The notes under the pieces were generated by a model that was given only the letters and a program-made list of their open reading frames with translations, had not been told where the DNA came from and did not search any database. From Dyadobacter sp. CY261 (GTDB lineage Bacteria; Bacteroidota; Bacteroidia; Cytophagales; Spirosomataceae), in the NCBI RefSeq assembly GCF_021440085.1, contig NZ_JAKCPW010000003.1:434001-498000 (forward strand): DNA of 64,000 bases, read 5' to 3'. A program made the position numbers and the translations under genes. Below, piece by piece: positions 46,014-55,347 of this stretch; the first letter of the stretch is position 1; each line of letters opens with the position of its first letter.

Positions 46014-48783
46014 GCGCGTATTGTTCCTGCTGCTGGTGGTGCTGGCACCAGCAGTCGCACAAAAACCGCCCGCCAGTGGTGAACTCACTGGTACGGTTCT
46101 TGACTCGGCCACCCGAAAACCTCTGCGGATGGCATCCGTGTCCCTGCTGCAAGCACGTGACTCCACATACGTAAGCGCGACGATCACCGATGGCGACGGG
46201 CATTTCCGGTTCCGGAAAGTCGCGCCAGGTGCCTATCGCCTCCTGGTTACATTTGTAGGATATAAAAACGCATCCCGATCTCTAACGGTAACCCGCGACA
46301 CTCCTGCCGACGCAGGCACATTGCTCATGGAGGAACAGGGCAACTTGTTGAATGAAGTCGTGATCCGTCAGGAAAGTGCGCCGGTGACGATCAAACTGGA
46401 TACACTGGAGTTCAATGCAGGATCATTCAAAACACAACCTAATGCACAGGTAGAAGAGCTTTTGCGCAAATTGCCTGGCGTGGAAGTTGCGCGAGACGGG
46501 TCTATTAAGGCCAATGGCCAGGCTGTGAACAAAGTACTGGTGGATGGCAAACCGTTTTTTGGCAACGACCCAAAAATGGCTACCCGTAACCTGCCCGCCG
46601 ACATTGTGGATAAGGTACAGTTGTACGACCAATCCTCGGACCAGTCGCAGTTCTCGGGCGTCGACGATGGTGACCGAGAGCGGACTATCAACATTACCAT
46701 TAAAAAGGACAAAGGGAAAGGCTATTTCGGACAAAATGCCCTGGGTGCTGGGCCAAGCGCTGGTGATCAGACGGCCCGCTACCAGGCCAGATTGAACATT
46801 AACCGGTTTAATAACCGCAACGGCGGTCCAACGAAACAGCTCTCGCTGATAGGACAGGCAAATAACCTCAATCAGCAGAATTTCACAATGTCCGATGGTA
46901 ATCTACCGGGGCCGGGTTCAGGAGGGCCACAATTCATTGGGCAGCCAGGTGGTTCGCTTGACGGCCCTTCTACTCCATCCAATATTACGGAAGTTGGTGC
47001 ATTGGGCATCAATTATCGGACCGAAAGCAAGACTATTAAATGGGGAAAGCGGGCTGAAATGGCCGCCAGTTATTTCGCGAACCGGTCGATGACGACGACC
47101 GACCAGCAAAGTCATCGGGAAAATGTTTTGCCCGGTCGCTCATTTTTGACAGATCAGGTAAATTATTCTAAAAATACCATGGTTACCCATCGTCTAAACG
47201 GCCGCTTCGACATGCCGCTGGATTCACTGACCAGCCTTCGTTTTACGCCGAACGTCAGCTTTCAAACCAAGGATTTCCTGAATAAAACCACCAGTTCCTC
47301 GTATCGCCCGGCAGCAGATTCACTGAATAAGGGGCTTACTCATTACGATTTGAGCGGTACAGGTGTGAATGGCTACAACAATCTGCTGCTCATGCGAAAA
47401 TTCCGGAAGGAAGGCCGGTCACTTTCTGCAAACCTTAATTCAATACTCACAACGGGCAACACAACTGCTTACAATCAGTCTATGAATACGTTTTTTGATT
47501 CTTTGGCCACCTCTTCCAAAATCGATCAGCGCAATGCCCAGAACCAGTTCGCATTACAGAACACATTGAGCCTATCGTTTACCGAACCGCTTTCCCTCAA
47601 CCAGAAACTGGAATTCCGGTATGCATATGGTAACAACTTTGGCAAACTCCTTCGCGATGTGGACAATAAAAGAGACGAAACGAATGGCTATGATTTGCCC
47701 GACAGTTTGCTAAGCAGAAATTTCGCAAGCACCTTCGAAACCAACCGCCTTGGCGCTACTTTCCAGACCAGGCGTTTGCGGTACACGATGGCATTGGGTG
47801 GCGACTTTCAACTGGCATCACTGCGGCCTGTGGACAGGTCTACCGACACCGCTTATGGCAGCAGATATGGCTATTTCATGCCGAATGCGCTTTTTTCATA
47901 CACATTTCGCGGCGATAAAAGCTTGCGGCTGCAATACCGGACGCGCATTTCCCCACCCGGAATCATTCAGCTCATTCCCGCGGCCGATAATTCGAATCCT
48001 CTTAACATCAGTATAGGCAACCCAGCTCTGAAACCAGAGTATTACCACACCGTAACGCTTTCATTCAACGCTTCCTCGCGGGGTGGGAACGATAACCTGT
48101 TTGCTTTTCTGGCATTTAATCAAAGTAATAACCGGATCGGCTTGTCGACCAATACGGATGGGTCGGGCGCGCAAGTAACGACGCCTTTAAATACGCGTGG
48201 CTTTTTCTCTGCCAACGGTGTTGTTTCGCTGGGTAAAAAGATCGAACCCCTTCGGCTAACGGTGAACCTGACCACGCAGGGGAGTGTGGCACGCAATACG
48301 AACCTCATTAACCTGGCCGACAACATGGCTACATCGACCGCCGTTGGACAGAGCTTCCGGCTGCAATCGGATTACAATGGACGGATCGACTATGGCCTCA
48401 CTGCCCGCATTACGTATCAGCAAGCCCGTTATTCGCTTTTACCTCAGCAAAATTTGCAGTACTGGTCGCAATACGCCACAGGAGACGTGCATGTTCAATT
48501 GCCGGGTAATCTGGTGATTGAATCGGATCTTACTTACACGGGCAACACTGGCCGCGCCGAGGGTTACAATCAGCGTTTCCTGCTCTGGAACGCTTCATTC
48601 GCCCGCCAGTTTCTACGTACCCGGCAGGCTGAGATACGATTGCAGGTATTCGACCTGCTCAACCAGAACCGCAGCCTTCTCCGGAACACCGGCGACGCTT
48701 ATGTCGAAGATGTGCGTAGCCGGGTTTTGAAACGCTATTTCCTGATCAGCTTGGTATATAATCTGAGAAAGTTTGGTGTATAG
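45997..48783 (+). CDS. Outer-membrane beta-barrel protein, TonB-receptor-like (OMP_b-brl family)
   Basis: 928 residues from a GTG start at 45997 (GTG at 46000 also possible), overlapping the GLPGLI stop by 17 bp. Signal peptide about 1-22 (VLFLLLVVLAPAVAQ). A carboxypeptidase-regulatory-like domain (about 28-110) is followed by a plug-like region (VEELLRKLPGVEVARDGSIK, NKVLVDGKPFFGNDPKMATR) and a large barrel ending in a C-terminal LVYNLRKFGV strand. This architecture is the GLPGLI-associated barrel class. It lacks a clear TonB box, so whether it uses TonB is open. Predicted to be coupled in translation to the GLPGLI protein and regulated by the nearby two-component system. Confidence 0.88.
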   Translation: MVEAFKRVLFLLLVVLAPAVAQKPPASGELTGTVLDSATRKPLRMASVSLLQARDSTYVSATITDGDGHFRFRKVAPGAYRLLVTFVGYKNASRSLTVTRDTPADAGTLLMEEQGNLLNEVVIRQESAPVTIKLDTLEFNAGSFKTQPNAQVEELLRKLPGVEVARDGSIKANGQAVNKVLVDGKPFFGNDPKMATRNLPADIVDKVQLYDQSSDQSQFSGVDDGDRERTINITIKKDKGKGYFGQNALGAGPSAGDQTARYQARLNINRFNNRNGGPTKQLSLIGQANNLNQQNFTMSDGNLPGPGSGGPQFIGQPGGSLDGPSTPSNITEVGALGINYRTESKTIKWGKRAEMAASYFANRSMTTTDQQSHRENVLPGRSFLTDQVNYSKNTMVTHRLNGRFDMPLDSLTSLRFTPNVSFQTKDFLNKTTSSSYRPAADSLNKGLTHYDLSGTGVNGYNNLLLMRKFRKEGRSLSANLNSILTTGNTTAYNQSMNTFFDSLATSSKIDQRNAQNQFALQNTLSLSFTEPLSLNQKLEFRYAYGNNFGKLLRDVDNKRDETNGYDLPDSLLSRNFASTFETNRLGATFQTRRLRYTMALGGDFQLASLRPVDRSTDTAYGSRYGYFMPNALFSYTFRGDKSLRLQYRTRISPPGIIQLIPAADNSNPLNISIGNPALKPEYYHTVTLSFNASSRGGNDNLFAFLAFNQSNNRIGLSTNTDGSGAQVTTPLNTRGFFSANGVVSLGKKIEPLRLTVNLTTQGSVARNTNLINLADNMATSTAVGQSFRLQSDYNGRIDYGLTARITYQQARYSLLPQQNLQYWSQYATGDVHVQLPGNLVIESDLTYTGNTGRAEGYNQRFLLWNASFARQFLRTRQAEIRLQVFDLLNQNRSLLRNTGDAYVEDVRSRVLKRYFLISLVYNLRKFGV

Positions 48784-48786
48784 GTC

Positions 48787-50010
48787 TTACTTCTTGCCCA
48801 CGACCAGCCTACCCGTTCTATCACCCGTTCCGCTGCCTGTGATGGTATAGAAATAGGTTCCCGGCTCCAATTCTGAAATGTCGAGCGATTGGTTATCGGA
48901 GGTAATCTGGCTTGACAATGCCACTCTTCCCTGGTCATCGGTCAACCGAAACTGCCCGCCGCCGGTAGCGAGCCCGTTGGCCAATGTCACATCAGCAACC
49001 GACGGATTGGGATAGACGTAAAAATCCAGACGCGGAATTGTTTGCCGTGGAATTTCAAAAGATCTGCCTAAGGAAGTGCTGATCAAACCATGCTGTGTGG
49101 CCACATACAATCGTCCGTTAGCCTGGGCGATACTGTAAGTGTAATATCCCTGCAACGTATCGACCGTCGTCCAGGCATCCGATAGCGGGGCGGAAATGCG
49201 GCGGCTGTAAAGAATTGTATGGTTGTTACCGAAGTTTACCGCCGCATAAATGCGGCTCGTTGTCGCTGTCGCGCGTGCATGGCTTCCGTGGCGCATGCCG
49301 GCCGGCACGTATACCCATGTGCGGCCGTTGTCGCTGCTGGCATAGGCTTTGTTGTTGGTAAATGCCCAGATATGTTTGCTGGTTTGCAGGAAATCAAAGG
49401 TACTGAGGCCAGGCTGTATGCGTCCACCTTGAAAACGGATATCCCAGGCGGCAGTATTGTCGTCGAGGACCGCTAATGTACCGTTGGCCCCCACTCCGCC
49501 GATGAGGCAACTGTCGGTATTGATGAGTGCATTGAAACTGTAACTGGTCTTAAAATCCAGGCCTTTGTTAAATGACACCCAAGCCGTTCCGGCCGCATCG
49601 AGTTGCTGTATACCCTGGTCGTCGGTGGCAACGTACAATGCACCATTTCGCTCGGCAAACCGCACCGCCCCGGAGATTCCCTGTGATGCGAGACGCCACG
49701 TTTTGCCATTGTCAATGCTTTCGTAAATACCTTTCCCATAGCCGGTGGCATACAATTTCCCTTTGAATCTGATCAGGTCGTCGATCCCGTCGGGCGCAGG
49801 GCTAAAAAGGGCGGATTGGGTCCATGACAGACCGCGGTTATCGGCGACATAAACCTGGCTTGCGGTGGAAGCATAGAGTTTCCCCTCTATATTCCTGACG
49901 GTGTAGATGTCCGTAACCGGGATTTGTTTTTCAGTGCGCCACCCATGCGGGGATTGTGCTACCGCATATTGCAACGAGAGGAAACAAAGAATAAAAAGTG
50001 AAATTTTCAT
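48787..50010 (-). CDS. T9SS cargo with Asp-box (BNR) propeller and type A sorting domain
   Basis: 407 residues: signal peptide (about 1-18, AVAQ), a propeller of about 300 residues with Asp-box motifs (DNRGLSWTQ, DNGKTWRLAS, DNGRTWVYVP), and a C-terminal T9SS type A sorting domain (about 330-407: FYVYPNPSVADVTLANG, RLTDDQGRVALSS, ISELEPGTYFYTITG). The protein should be secreted across the outer membrane by the type IX system. The propeller resembles photosystem-II-stability/sialidase-like domains, but no catalytic residues are identifiable. The stop is 3 bp from that of the opposing barrel gene. Confidence 0.9.
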   Translation of the reverse strand: MKISLFILCFLSLQYAVAQSPHGWRTEKQIPVTDIYTVRNIEGKLYASTASQVYVADNRGLSWTQSALFSPAPDGIDDLIRFKGKLYATGYGKGIYESIDNGKTWRLASQGISGAVRFAERNGALYVATDDQGIQQLDAAGTAWVSFNKGLDFKTSYSFNALINTDSCLIGGVGANGTLAVLDDNTAAWDIRFQGGRIQPGLSTFDFLQTSKHIWAFTNNKAYASSDNGRTWVYVPAGMRHGSHARATATTSRIYAAVNFGNNHTILYSRRISAPLSDAWTTVDTLQGYYTYSIAQANGRLYVATQHGLISTSLGRSFEIPRQTIPRLDFYVYPNPSVADVTLANGLATGGGQFRLTDDQGRVALSSQITSDNQSLDISELEPGTYFYTITGSGTGDRTGRLVVGKK

Positions 50011-50331
50011 GGCTAATGAATAATGTTTAAAACATCAAGTCACATTTGCCACGAGAATGGTTTGAGCGGTTTGAGTGAACGTGCGGAATTCTTTTGGCGA
50101 TAAACACAAAAAGCGTGTCGTAACAGCTCACGACACGCTTCCACACTACTGTTCGTTTATCGGCTTATTATTCTTTCTTACTGAAATTTCTGACATTTAC
50201 ATGCTGTCACGTATGGGCTTATCCGGTTGCCTATGGATAATGGACAGACGCTACAGAGACAATGTTAGTAAAATTAATTCTATATTACTAATAGCAAATA
50301 GTTTGTAGATTTATTTTAGTCAAACCGGCCC
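50011..50331. other. Intergenic gap of 321 bp
   Basis: Contains the hairpin at 50111-50140. Nothing else with support: no TAnnTTTG box on either strand and no believable frame. Confidence 0.55.
50111..50140 (-). terminator. Strong hairpin terminator, minus strand
   Basis: Perfect 11-bp inverted repeat AAGCGTGTCGT / ACGACACGCTT with an 8-nt loop. On the minus strand it is followed by TTTTTGTGTTTA. It is 191 nt after the stop of the phosphodiesterase gene, an unusually long 3' region if it ends that transcript. Confidence 0.75.
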
Positions 50332-51882
50332 TTACCGTGCTGGTGTTCTGTCAGTTTTGGCATAGTCAAAATACCATCTGGAATCCAATACAGATATTTC
50401 GGCGGACAATTGGTAGGTCCCCCATGGATACTCCGCAACGGCGCGGACCATACGCTTTTTGAACTTAGGTACCGGCCTTCTCATTTTCCTCATGGGATAA
50501 TCCCGGAAAAGCTCATGAATAACCCGGCCATTCCCACCTACCGGATTTGGCAAGCCATATATTGACAAGATAGAAGGCATAATATCCACGTTCGAAGTCG
50601 GGAAAGTGGTGGTGTCGCCGCTACGGATATAGGGCCCTGACGCGAGCAACGCAATATTGATCTCATAAGGGCTTGAACCGCCGTGACCTGCCACGCCGCC
50701 GGAAAAATCGGTTCCCGCATAACCTTTGTCATTCTTCGAGTCATTCCAGTTTGGAGCTACTAAAATATCTCCGGAGCGTTTTGGATGGTCGTAATGAATT
50801 GCATGGAACGAAAGCGTTCCTTTTACCCAACCTTGCATATCGCCCTTTTTCCTACTTTTGGTAAAAACAGCCCCTACCCATTCTTCCTTATGCAACGCTG
50901 CCACAATAGAACGAATGGTTTTCGGATCGTGGCCTTTCACATAGATTGCGCCTTCTGCCACCACCACGTCGTCCGATTCTTTGTCTTTTTTAAAACCCTG
51001 TTTGATCAGGAAGTCGGCCAATCCTTGTTTTCCGGTGTGTGTAACAAAGCCATGATCGGTCGAAATGATCACATTATAGCGTTCGCCCGCCCCTTTCGCG
51101 TTTAGTACATCCATAATCCGGCCAAACTGCCCGTCGACATATTTGATCGCGTCCACTGCCTGCTGCGAGCCAATACCATGTTCATGCGCCGCACCGTCCG
51201 GGTCCGAGAACCAGATCGCGCTCACGAGTGGTCCGTCTTTTACTAGTCCGTATTTCAGAAGCGCGTCGGTGATCCATTTGTGCCTGCCGAAATCCTCATC
51301 GGATCCTTGGGCAACTAGCCCTATCTCGTCAAACACGCGCTTCTTGAATGATTCAGGTAAAATCAAATCGGGATTGACTACCGCTCCATTCACGGTATGA
51401 TTTTGTAAAAAAGCCTGTCCGGTTGTCCCGGAGCTGAAAACCATCATTTTCTGGCCTGCATCTGCCAACACTTCGCCAAGCGATTTGGCAGTGAGTAACG
51501 GACCGGATGTTGCTGCGGGTATTTTGCTCAAATCTCCATAACCGGTTCCAATCGCCTTGTTACCTGCCACTTCCGGGACGAAAATCGAGTTACCGAGTAA
51601 CCCGTGGGTGCCAGGGTAAGAACCTGTTGCATAAGAGGCTGAATTTACGCGTGTCACGGTCGGGAACACGCTGTGATGGTTTTTGCCCCATGCCGCCGTT
51701 TTTTTGAATGCAAACAGGTTCGGCATTTGCTCTTCGGTAATGTAATCAGGCCTGAGACCGTCGAAAAAAATGATCAGCGTTTTGACTTCAAAGCGGTGGT
51801 TTACTTTCCTGGTCGTATCCTGCGCGCTAACAATGCCTGCGGAAGTAAGGAGAATGGCAATCAGTAGGAGTCGGAACTTCAT
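50332..51882 (-). CDS. Exported type I phosphodiesterase/nucleotide pyrophosphatase-like enzyme
   Basis: 516 residues with a signal peptide (about 1-20). Alkaline-phosphatase superfamily signs: metal-binding Asp in IIFFDGLRPDYITEEQMPN, nucleophile Thr in HHSVFPTVTRVNSASYATGS, and later ligands in WFSDPDGAAHEHGIGS, IISTDHGFVTHTG and GGVAGHGGSSPYE. The family hydrolyses phosphodiesters such as nucleotides or phosphonates. The enzyme should be periplasmic. It is co-transcribed with the propeller-like gene upstream (11-bp gap). Confidence 0.9.
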   Translation of the reverse strand: MKFRLLLIAILLTSAGIVSAQDTTRKVNHRFEVKTLIIFFDGLRPDYITEEQMPNLFAFKKTAAWGKNHHSVFPTVTRVNSASYATGSYPGTHGLLGNSIFVPEVAGNKAIGTGYGDLSKIPAATSGPLLTAKSLGEVLADAGQKMMVFSSGTTGQAFLQNHTVNGAVVNPDLILPESFKKRVFDEIGLVAQGSDEDFGRHKWITDALLKYGLVKDGPLVSAIWFSDPDGAAHEHGIGSQQAVDAIKYVDGQFGRIMDVLNAKGAGERYNVIISTDHGFVTHTGKQGLADFLIKQGFKKDKESDDVVVAEGAIYVKGHDPKTIRSIVAALHKEEWVGAVFTKSRKKGDMQGWVKGTLSFHAIHYDHPKRSGDILVAPNWNDSKNDKGYAGTDFSGGVAGHGGSSPYEINIALLASGPYIRSGDTTTFPTSNVDIMPSILSIYGLPNPVGGNGRVIHELFRDYPMRKMRRPVPKFKKRMVRAVAEYPWGTYQLSAEISVLDSRWYFDYAKTDRTPAR

Positions 51883-51893
51883 GTTTACAAAGG

Positions 51894-52697
51894 TTAGCGG
51901 ATTTCAGAAACAGTGACAGTGTGTTTGCTACGCTGGATGCCATACAACAATGCCTTTCCCGGCACCGCGCGGTCGATGGCGATCCCCTGACCTTCTATCG
52001 GCGCCGGAAGCGTGCGTATATATTCAAGCGTGTAGCCCGATTTCGGCAGTTTTAAAACGTACACCTCGGCGCGGTCGTGACCGGTACAATATAACAGTCC
52101 ATCGGCACCCCATGCCCCGCCAGAATTACTTTTAGGTGTAAACAAATCGATCAGATTTTTCGGAAATACCCATGCCTCCACCTGCCGCCACTCCATATCG
52201 TACTTCACCAGCGATGTCCACCGCACATCCCGCCCCTCGCTCGACTCCTTCCCCGCATAATGCGCGAAGCCAATAAACCAATGCCCATCTTTCTGATCCA
52301 GCCAGGTTAGCGACCCATGCTGGGCAATGCCAAAACTATGTGTATCAACGTGCGTGAGCGTTTTTACATCAAAAATCTCTACCGAACTCGTCATCGGTAT
52401 TTCAGGATAATTTGAATTCGCGCAATACAACCGTCCTTCGATCACCACCCCGCTGTTCAAATGCACAATGCCTTCTTTCGCACCGTCCCAGGTCGCTACT
52501 ATCTTGCCATTGGCCTTGCTATGCTTGGTAATCGTGCTGTTGTTGATCACGTAAAAATACTGCGCATCCACTGCTACGGCCTGTTTGGCTTCCTTTACAT
52601 CGAATTCCTTCGCCGGTAACAATATCTGCGCAAAACCTGTTTGCGAAAACAAAAACAGCAAGAAAGTACAGATTAACAGCGATTTGAGACGCGACAT
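51894..52697 (-). CDS. Exported beta-propeller-like protein of unknown function
   Basis: 267 residues with a signal peptide (about 1-23, TGFAQ). Repeated short strands such as AVAVDAQYFYVINNSTITKH, 'GVVIEGRLYCANSNYPEIPM', 'HGSLTWLDQKDGHWFIGFAH', and 'GADGLLYCTGHDRAEVYVLK' look like NHL/SMP-30-like propeller blades with WG/YC anchors. There is no catalytic signature. Upstream partner of the phosphodiesterase on the same strand, so it may bind or shape its substrate; this is inference. Confidence 0.65.
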   Translation of the reverse strand: MSRLKSLLICTFLLFLFSQTGFAQILLPAKEFDVKEAKQAVAVDAQYFYVINNSTITKHSKANGKIVATWDGAKEGIVHLNSGVVIEGRLYCANSNYPEIPMTSSVEIFDVKTLTHVDTHSFGIAQHGSLTWLDQKDGHWFIGFAHYAGKESSEGRDVRWTSLVKYDMEWRQVEAWVFPKNLIDLFTPKSNSGGAWGADGLLYCTGHDRAEVYVLKLPKSGYTLEYIRTLPAPIEGQGIAIDRAVPGKALLYGIQRSKHTVTVSEIR

Positions 52698-52977
52698 AGG
52701 GTTACAAATGTTTTCAAATGCTAAAAGTAGGGAAATGGCGTGTTTTCTACTTTACCTGAGTGTTATTCCGAAGCTTGATCATTGGAACCTACCCATATGA
52801 AATCGTCTGCGATGATCGGGATCGTTACTAATCACAACCCTCACCACGATTTGATCCGGAATGCACTTACAGGTATTCCTTGCTCGGACAACCAGTCGCT
52901 AGCCCAAGTCACCTCAAATACAGTATAACAGACACAACACCGAACTTGTACTTGTTATGCATTCCCCAATCCGCTTT

Positions 52978-55338
52978 ATGCAAAAAGTTAACTTCCTGTT
53001 ATCATGTACAATCCTGCTTATCTCAGCTACCTCATTGCAGTGCAAGGCGCAAGCTGTTGACCTGAAAAATGCATCTCTTATCATTTCCGCAAGCATTCCG
53101 TCACCTATGAGGGAAACAGCTCCGGAGGTGCTATCGCAGGAGATTTCGAAACGGACGGGCATAACGCTCAAAAACGTAGCTGCCTGGCCAAAAGGGAATG
53201 TACCTGTAATTGCTTTGGCACTGGCATCAGATAAAACTTTATTAATCCGAAACGTCCCCGCCAGTAATGGCAATGGACCCGAATCCAAGCCCGAAGGCTA
53301 CCGCATCGTGACGGAGACGAATGGTAATTCCAAAACCATCTGGATTATTGGCGCCGATACGCGAGGAGTACTGTTCGGCGCTGGATATTTGCTGCGGCAT
53401 TTGAAAATGAGCAAGTCTTTTATGGGCAAGCCGCTTTTGGAACTGGCTGGTCCGGTGAATGTAGCTTCGTCGCCCGCTTACGCTATCCGCGGACACCAAC
53501 TCGGGTATCGCTCGACCGCGAATACGTACGATGCCTGGTCGGTGGCGCAGTTTGATCAGTATATCCGTGAACTCGCCATTTTTGGCAGCAATGCAGTAGA
53601 AGGTATTCCGTTTCACGAAGACGATAAGCCTAGTCCGCATTTCAAAATACCGGCGGCACAAATGCGCATCAAAATGAGCGGGATTTGCCAAAAGTATGAC
53701 ATGGACTACTGGGTATGGACCCCAGGTACCTTTGAACTGAAAGATGAGGCCAAACGCAAAGCGGAGCTAGACCTACACGAGCAATTTTACAAAGAATGTC
53801 CCCGCCTCGACCACATTTTCTTCCCAGGTGGTGACCCCGGTGACAATCATCCGTCGGAAGTACTGCCGTTCCTGAAAGAGCTTCAGTCAAAACTCATCAA
53901 ATACCATCCCAAGGCCAAAATGTGGATTTCGCTGCAAGGCTTCGATACCGAGCAGATCGATTATTTTTACAAATACCTTGAAACGGAAAAACCAACCTGG
54001 CTCCAAGGTGTGGTATCCGGTCCCGGGAGCCCGCCCATAGCCGAAACACGTTACCGCCTGCCCAAGCAATACCAGCACCGCCAGTACCCCGACATCACGC
54101 ATCAGGTCCGCTGCGAGTTTCCGGTGGAAAAATTTGATCAGGCATATGCATTGACGCTCGGACGGGAGTCGGTGAACCCGCGGCCGAATGCATTTGCCAA
54201 GATCCACGCGAAATATGCCCCGTTTACCGATGGCTTTGTGTCCTATTCCGACGGCAGCCACGACGACGTTAACAAAGTATTATGGAGCATGCGCGGCTGG
54301 GATCCCCAATTGGATGTGCATAGTATTTTAGAAGAATATTCGAATTTTTTCTTCAACCCTATGGCTGCTTCAACTGTCGCCAGCGGCATTGAAGGCTTGG
54401 AGCAAAACTGGAAAGGGCCACTAGCTGAAAATGGCGGTATAGAGATGACTTATCTGAACTGGCGAATACTTGAAAGAGTAGAAGAAACATTGACAGACAA
54501 CTGGCGATGGCAAATGCTCGTTTTCAGGGCCTATTATGACCAATACACCCGACTGCGCCTGATCCGCGAACAGCGATTGGAAAAACAGGCAAACGAGGTT
54601 CTCGCCACGGCCAACCAAACTAATTTGCAGCAAGTCATGGACTCCGCGATGATTATTGTGAATAACAATCGCGCAGCACCGATCGAAAAAGACATCTGGA
54701 AACACCTCGACGTGCTTAGCGAAGCAATGTACAGTTCCATTGGATTTCAAACGAGTTCTAAACACAAACCCCGCAGCCCGGAGCGTGGCGTTGTGATGGA
54801 TTTCGTAGACTATCCGCTCAACAACCGCTGGTGGCTGGCCGATGAGTTCGACAAAATCAAAAAAATGGATTCTCCCGAAAAACAGCTGGAAAGATTAAAA
54901 ATGATTGCATTCTGGGAAAATCCGGGCATGGGAAGTTACTATGATGATATTTCGAGCGTCGCTAAGGGGCCAAGGGTGAAAACGATCTCGGATGATGCTA
55001 CCGATGTGGCCTGGTGGGATAATGGTATGAGCCGTAAACGCTTGTCGACCCAGCTTTTCCAGCGCGAACCCGAGCTTGATTATGAAAATCTCGACCCGCA
55101 TGGGCGTTACATCATACGCGTAGCAGGCGAAGGCGATGCGCTCCTGCGTGTGGATGGTCACCGCCTTTCCCCGACGGTTTACAACAAGGAGCCAGAGACA
55201 TTCAAAGAATGGATAGTGCCATTGTCGCTCACGCGGGATGGAAAAATATCAGTGACTTTCGATGGGCCTGAGGAATCGCAACTCAATTGGCGGAAACAAT
55301 CCAAGATTTCTGATATATGGTTATTGAAACAGCATTAA
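52978..55338 (+). CDS. Exported glycoside-hydrolase-like protein (GH20/GH67 N-terminal-type domain and TIM barrel)
   Basis: 786 residues from the ATG at 52978, which gives a clean signal peptide (MQKVNFLLSCTILLISATS); the ATG 7 codons upstream would lengthen it pointlessly. An N-terminal alpha/beta domain (about 30-145) carries the GH20b/GH67N pattern TIWIIGADTRGVLFGAGYLL. A barrel region follows (about 165-500: GHQLGYRSTANTYDAW, DMDYWVWTPGTF, IFFPGGDPGDNHPSEVLPFL, MWISLQGF) and then a helical and beta C-terminus. The acidic pair in GGDPGDNHPSE is where catalytic acids would be expected, but the exact catalytic residues cannot be assigned. It is not recognisably a known GH20 or GH67 enzyme. 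It converges on the ROK regulator. Confidence 0.7.
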   Translation: MQKVNFLLSCTILLISATSLQCKAQAVDLKNASLIISASIPSPMRETAPEVLSQEISKRTGITLKNVAAWPKGNVPVIALALASDKTLLIRNVPASNGNGPESKPEGYRIVTETNGNSKTIWIIGADTRGVLFGAGYLLRHLKMSKSFMGKPLLELAGPVNVASSPAYAIRGHQLGYRSTANTYDAWSVAQFDQYIRELAIFGSNAVEGIPFHEDDKPSPHFKIPAAQMRIKMSGICQKYDMDYWVWTPGTFELKDEAKRKAELDLHEQFYKECPRLDHIFFPGGDPGDNHPSEVLPFLKELQSKLIKYHPKAKMWISLQGFDTEQIDYFYKYLETEKPTWLQGVVSGPGSPPIAETRYRLPKQYQHRQYPDITHQVRCEFPVEKFDQAYALTLGRESVNPRPNAFAKIHAKYAPFTDGFVSYSDGSHDDVNKVLWSMRGWDPQLDVHSILEEYSNFFFNPMAASTVASGIEGLEQNWKGPLAENGGIEMTYLNWRILERVEETLTDNWRWQMLVFRAYYDQYTRLRLIREQRLEKQANEVLATANQTNLQQVMDSAMIIVNNNRAAPIEKDIWKHLDVLSEAMYSSIGFQTSSKHKPRSPERGVVMDFVDYPLNNRWWLADEFDKIKKMDSPEKQLERLKMIAFWENPGMGSYYDDISSVAKGPRVKTISDDATDVAWWDNGMSRKRLSTQLFQREPELDYENLDPHGRYIIRVAGEGDALLRVDGHRLSPTVYNKEPETFKEWIVPLSLTRDGKISVTFDGPEESQLNWRKQSKISDIWLLKQH

Positions 55339-55347
55339 GACCGAACC

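Noticed and set aside
45351..46187. 278-codon minus-strand frame opposite the GLPGLI and barrel genes
   Set aside because: Composition is Cys/His/Phe-rich as in reverse shadows of real genes; both plus-strand products are clear family members.
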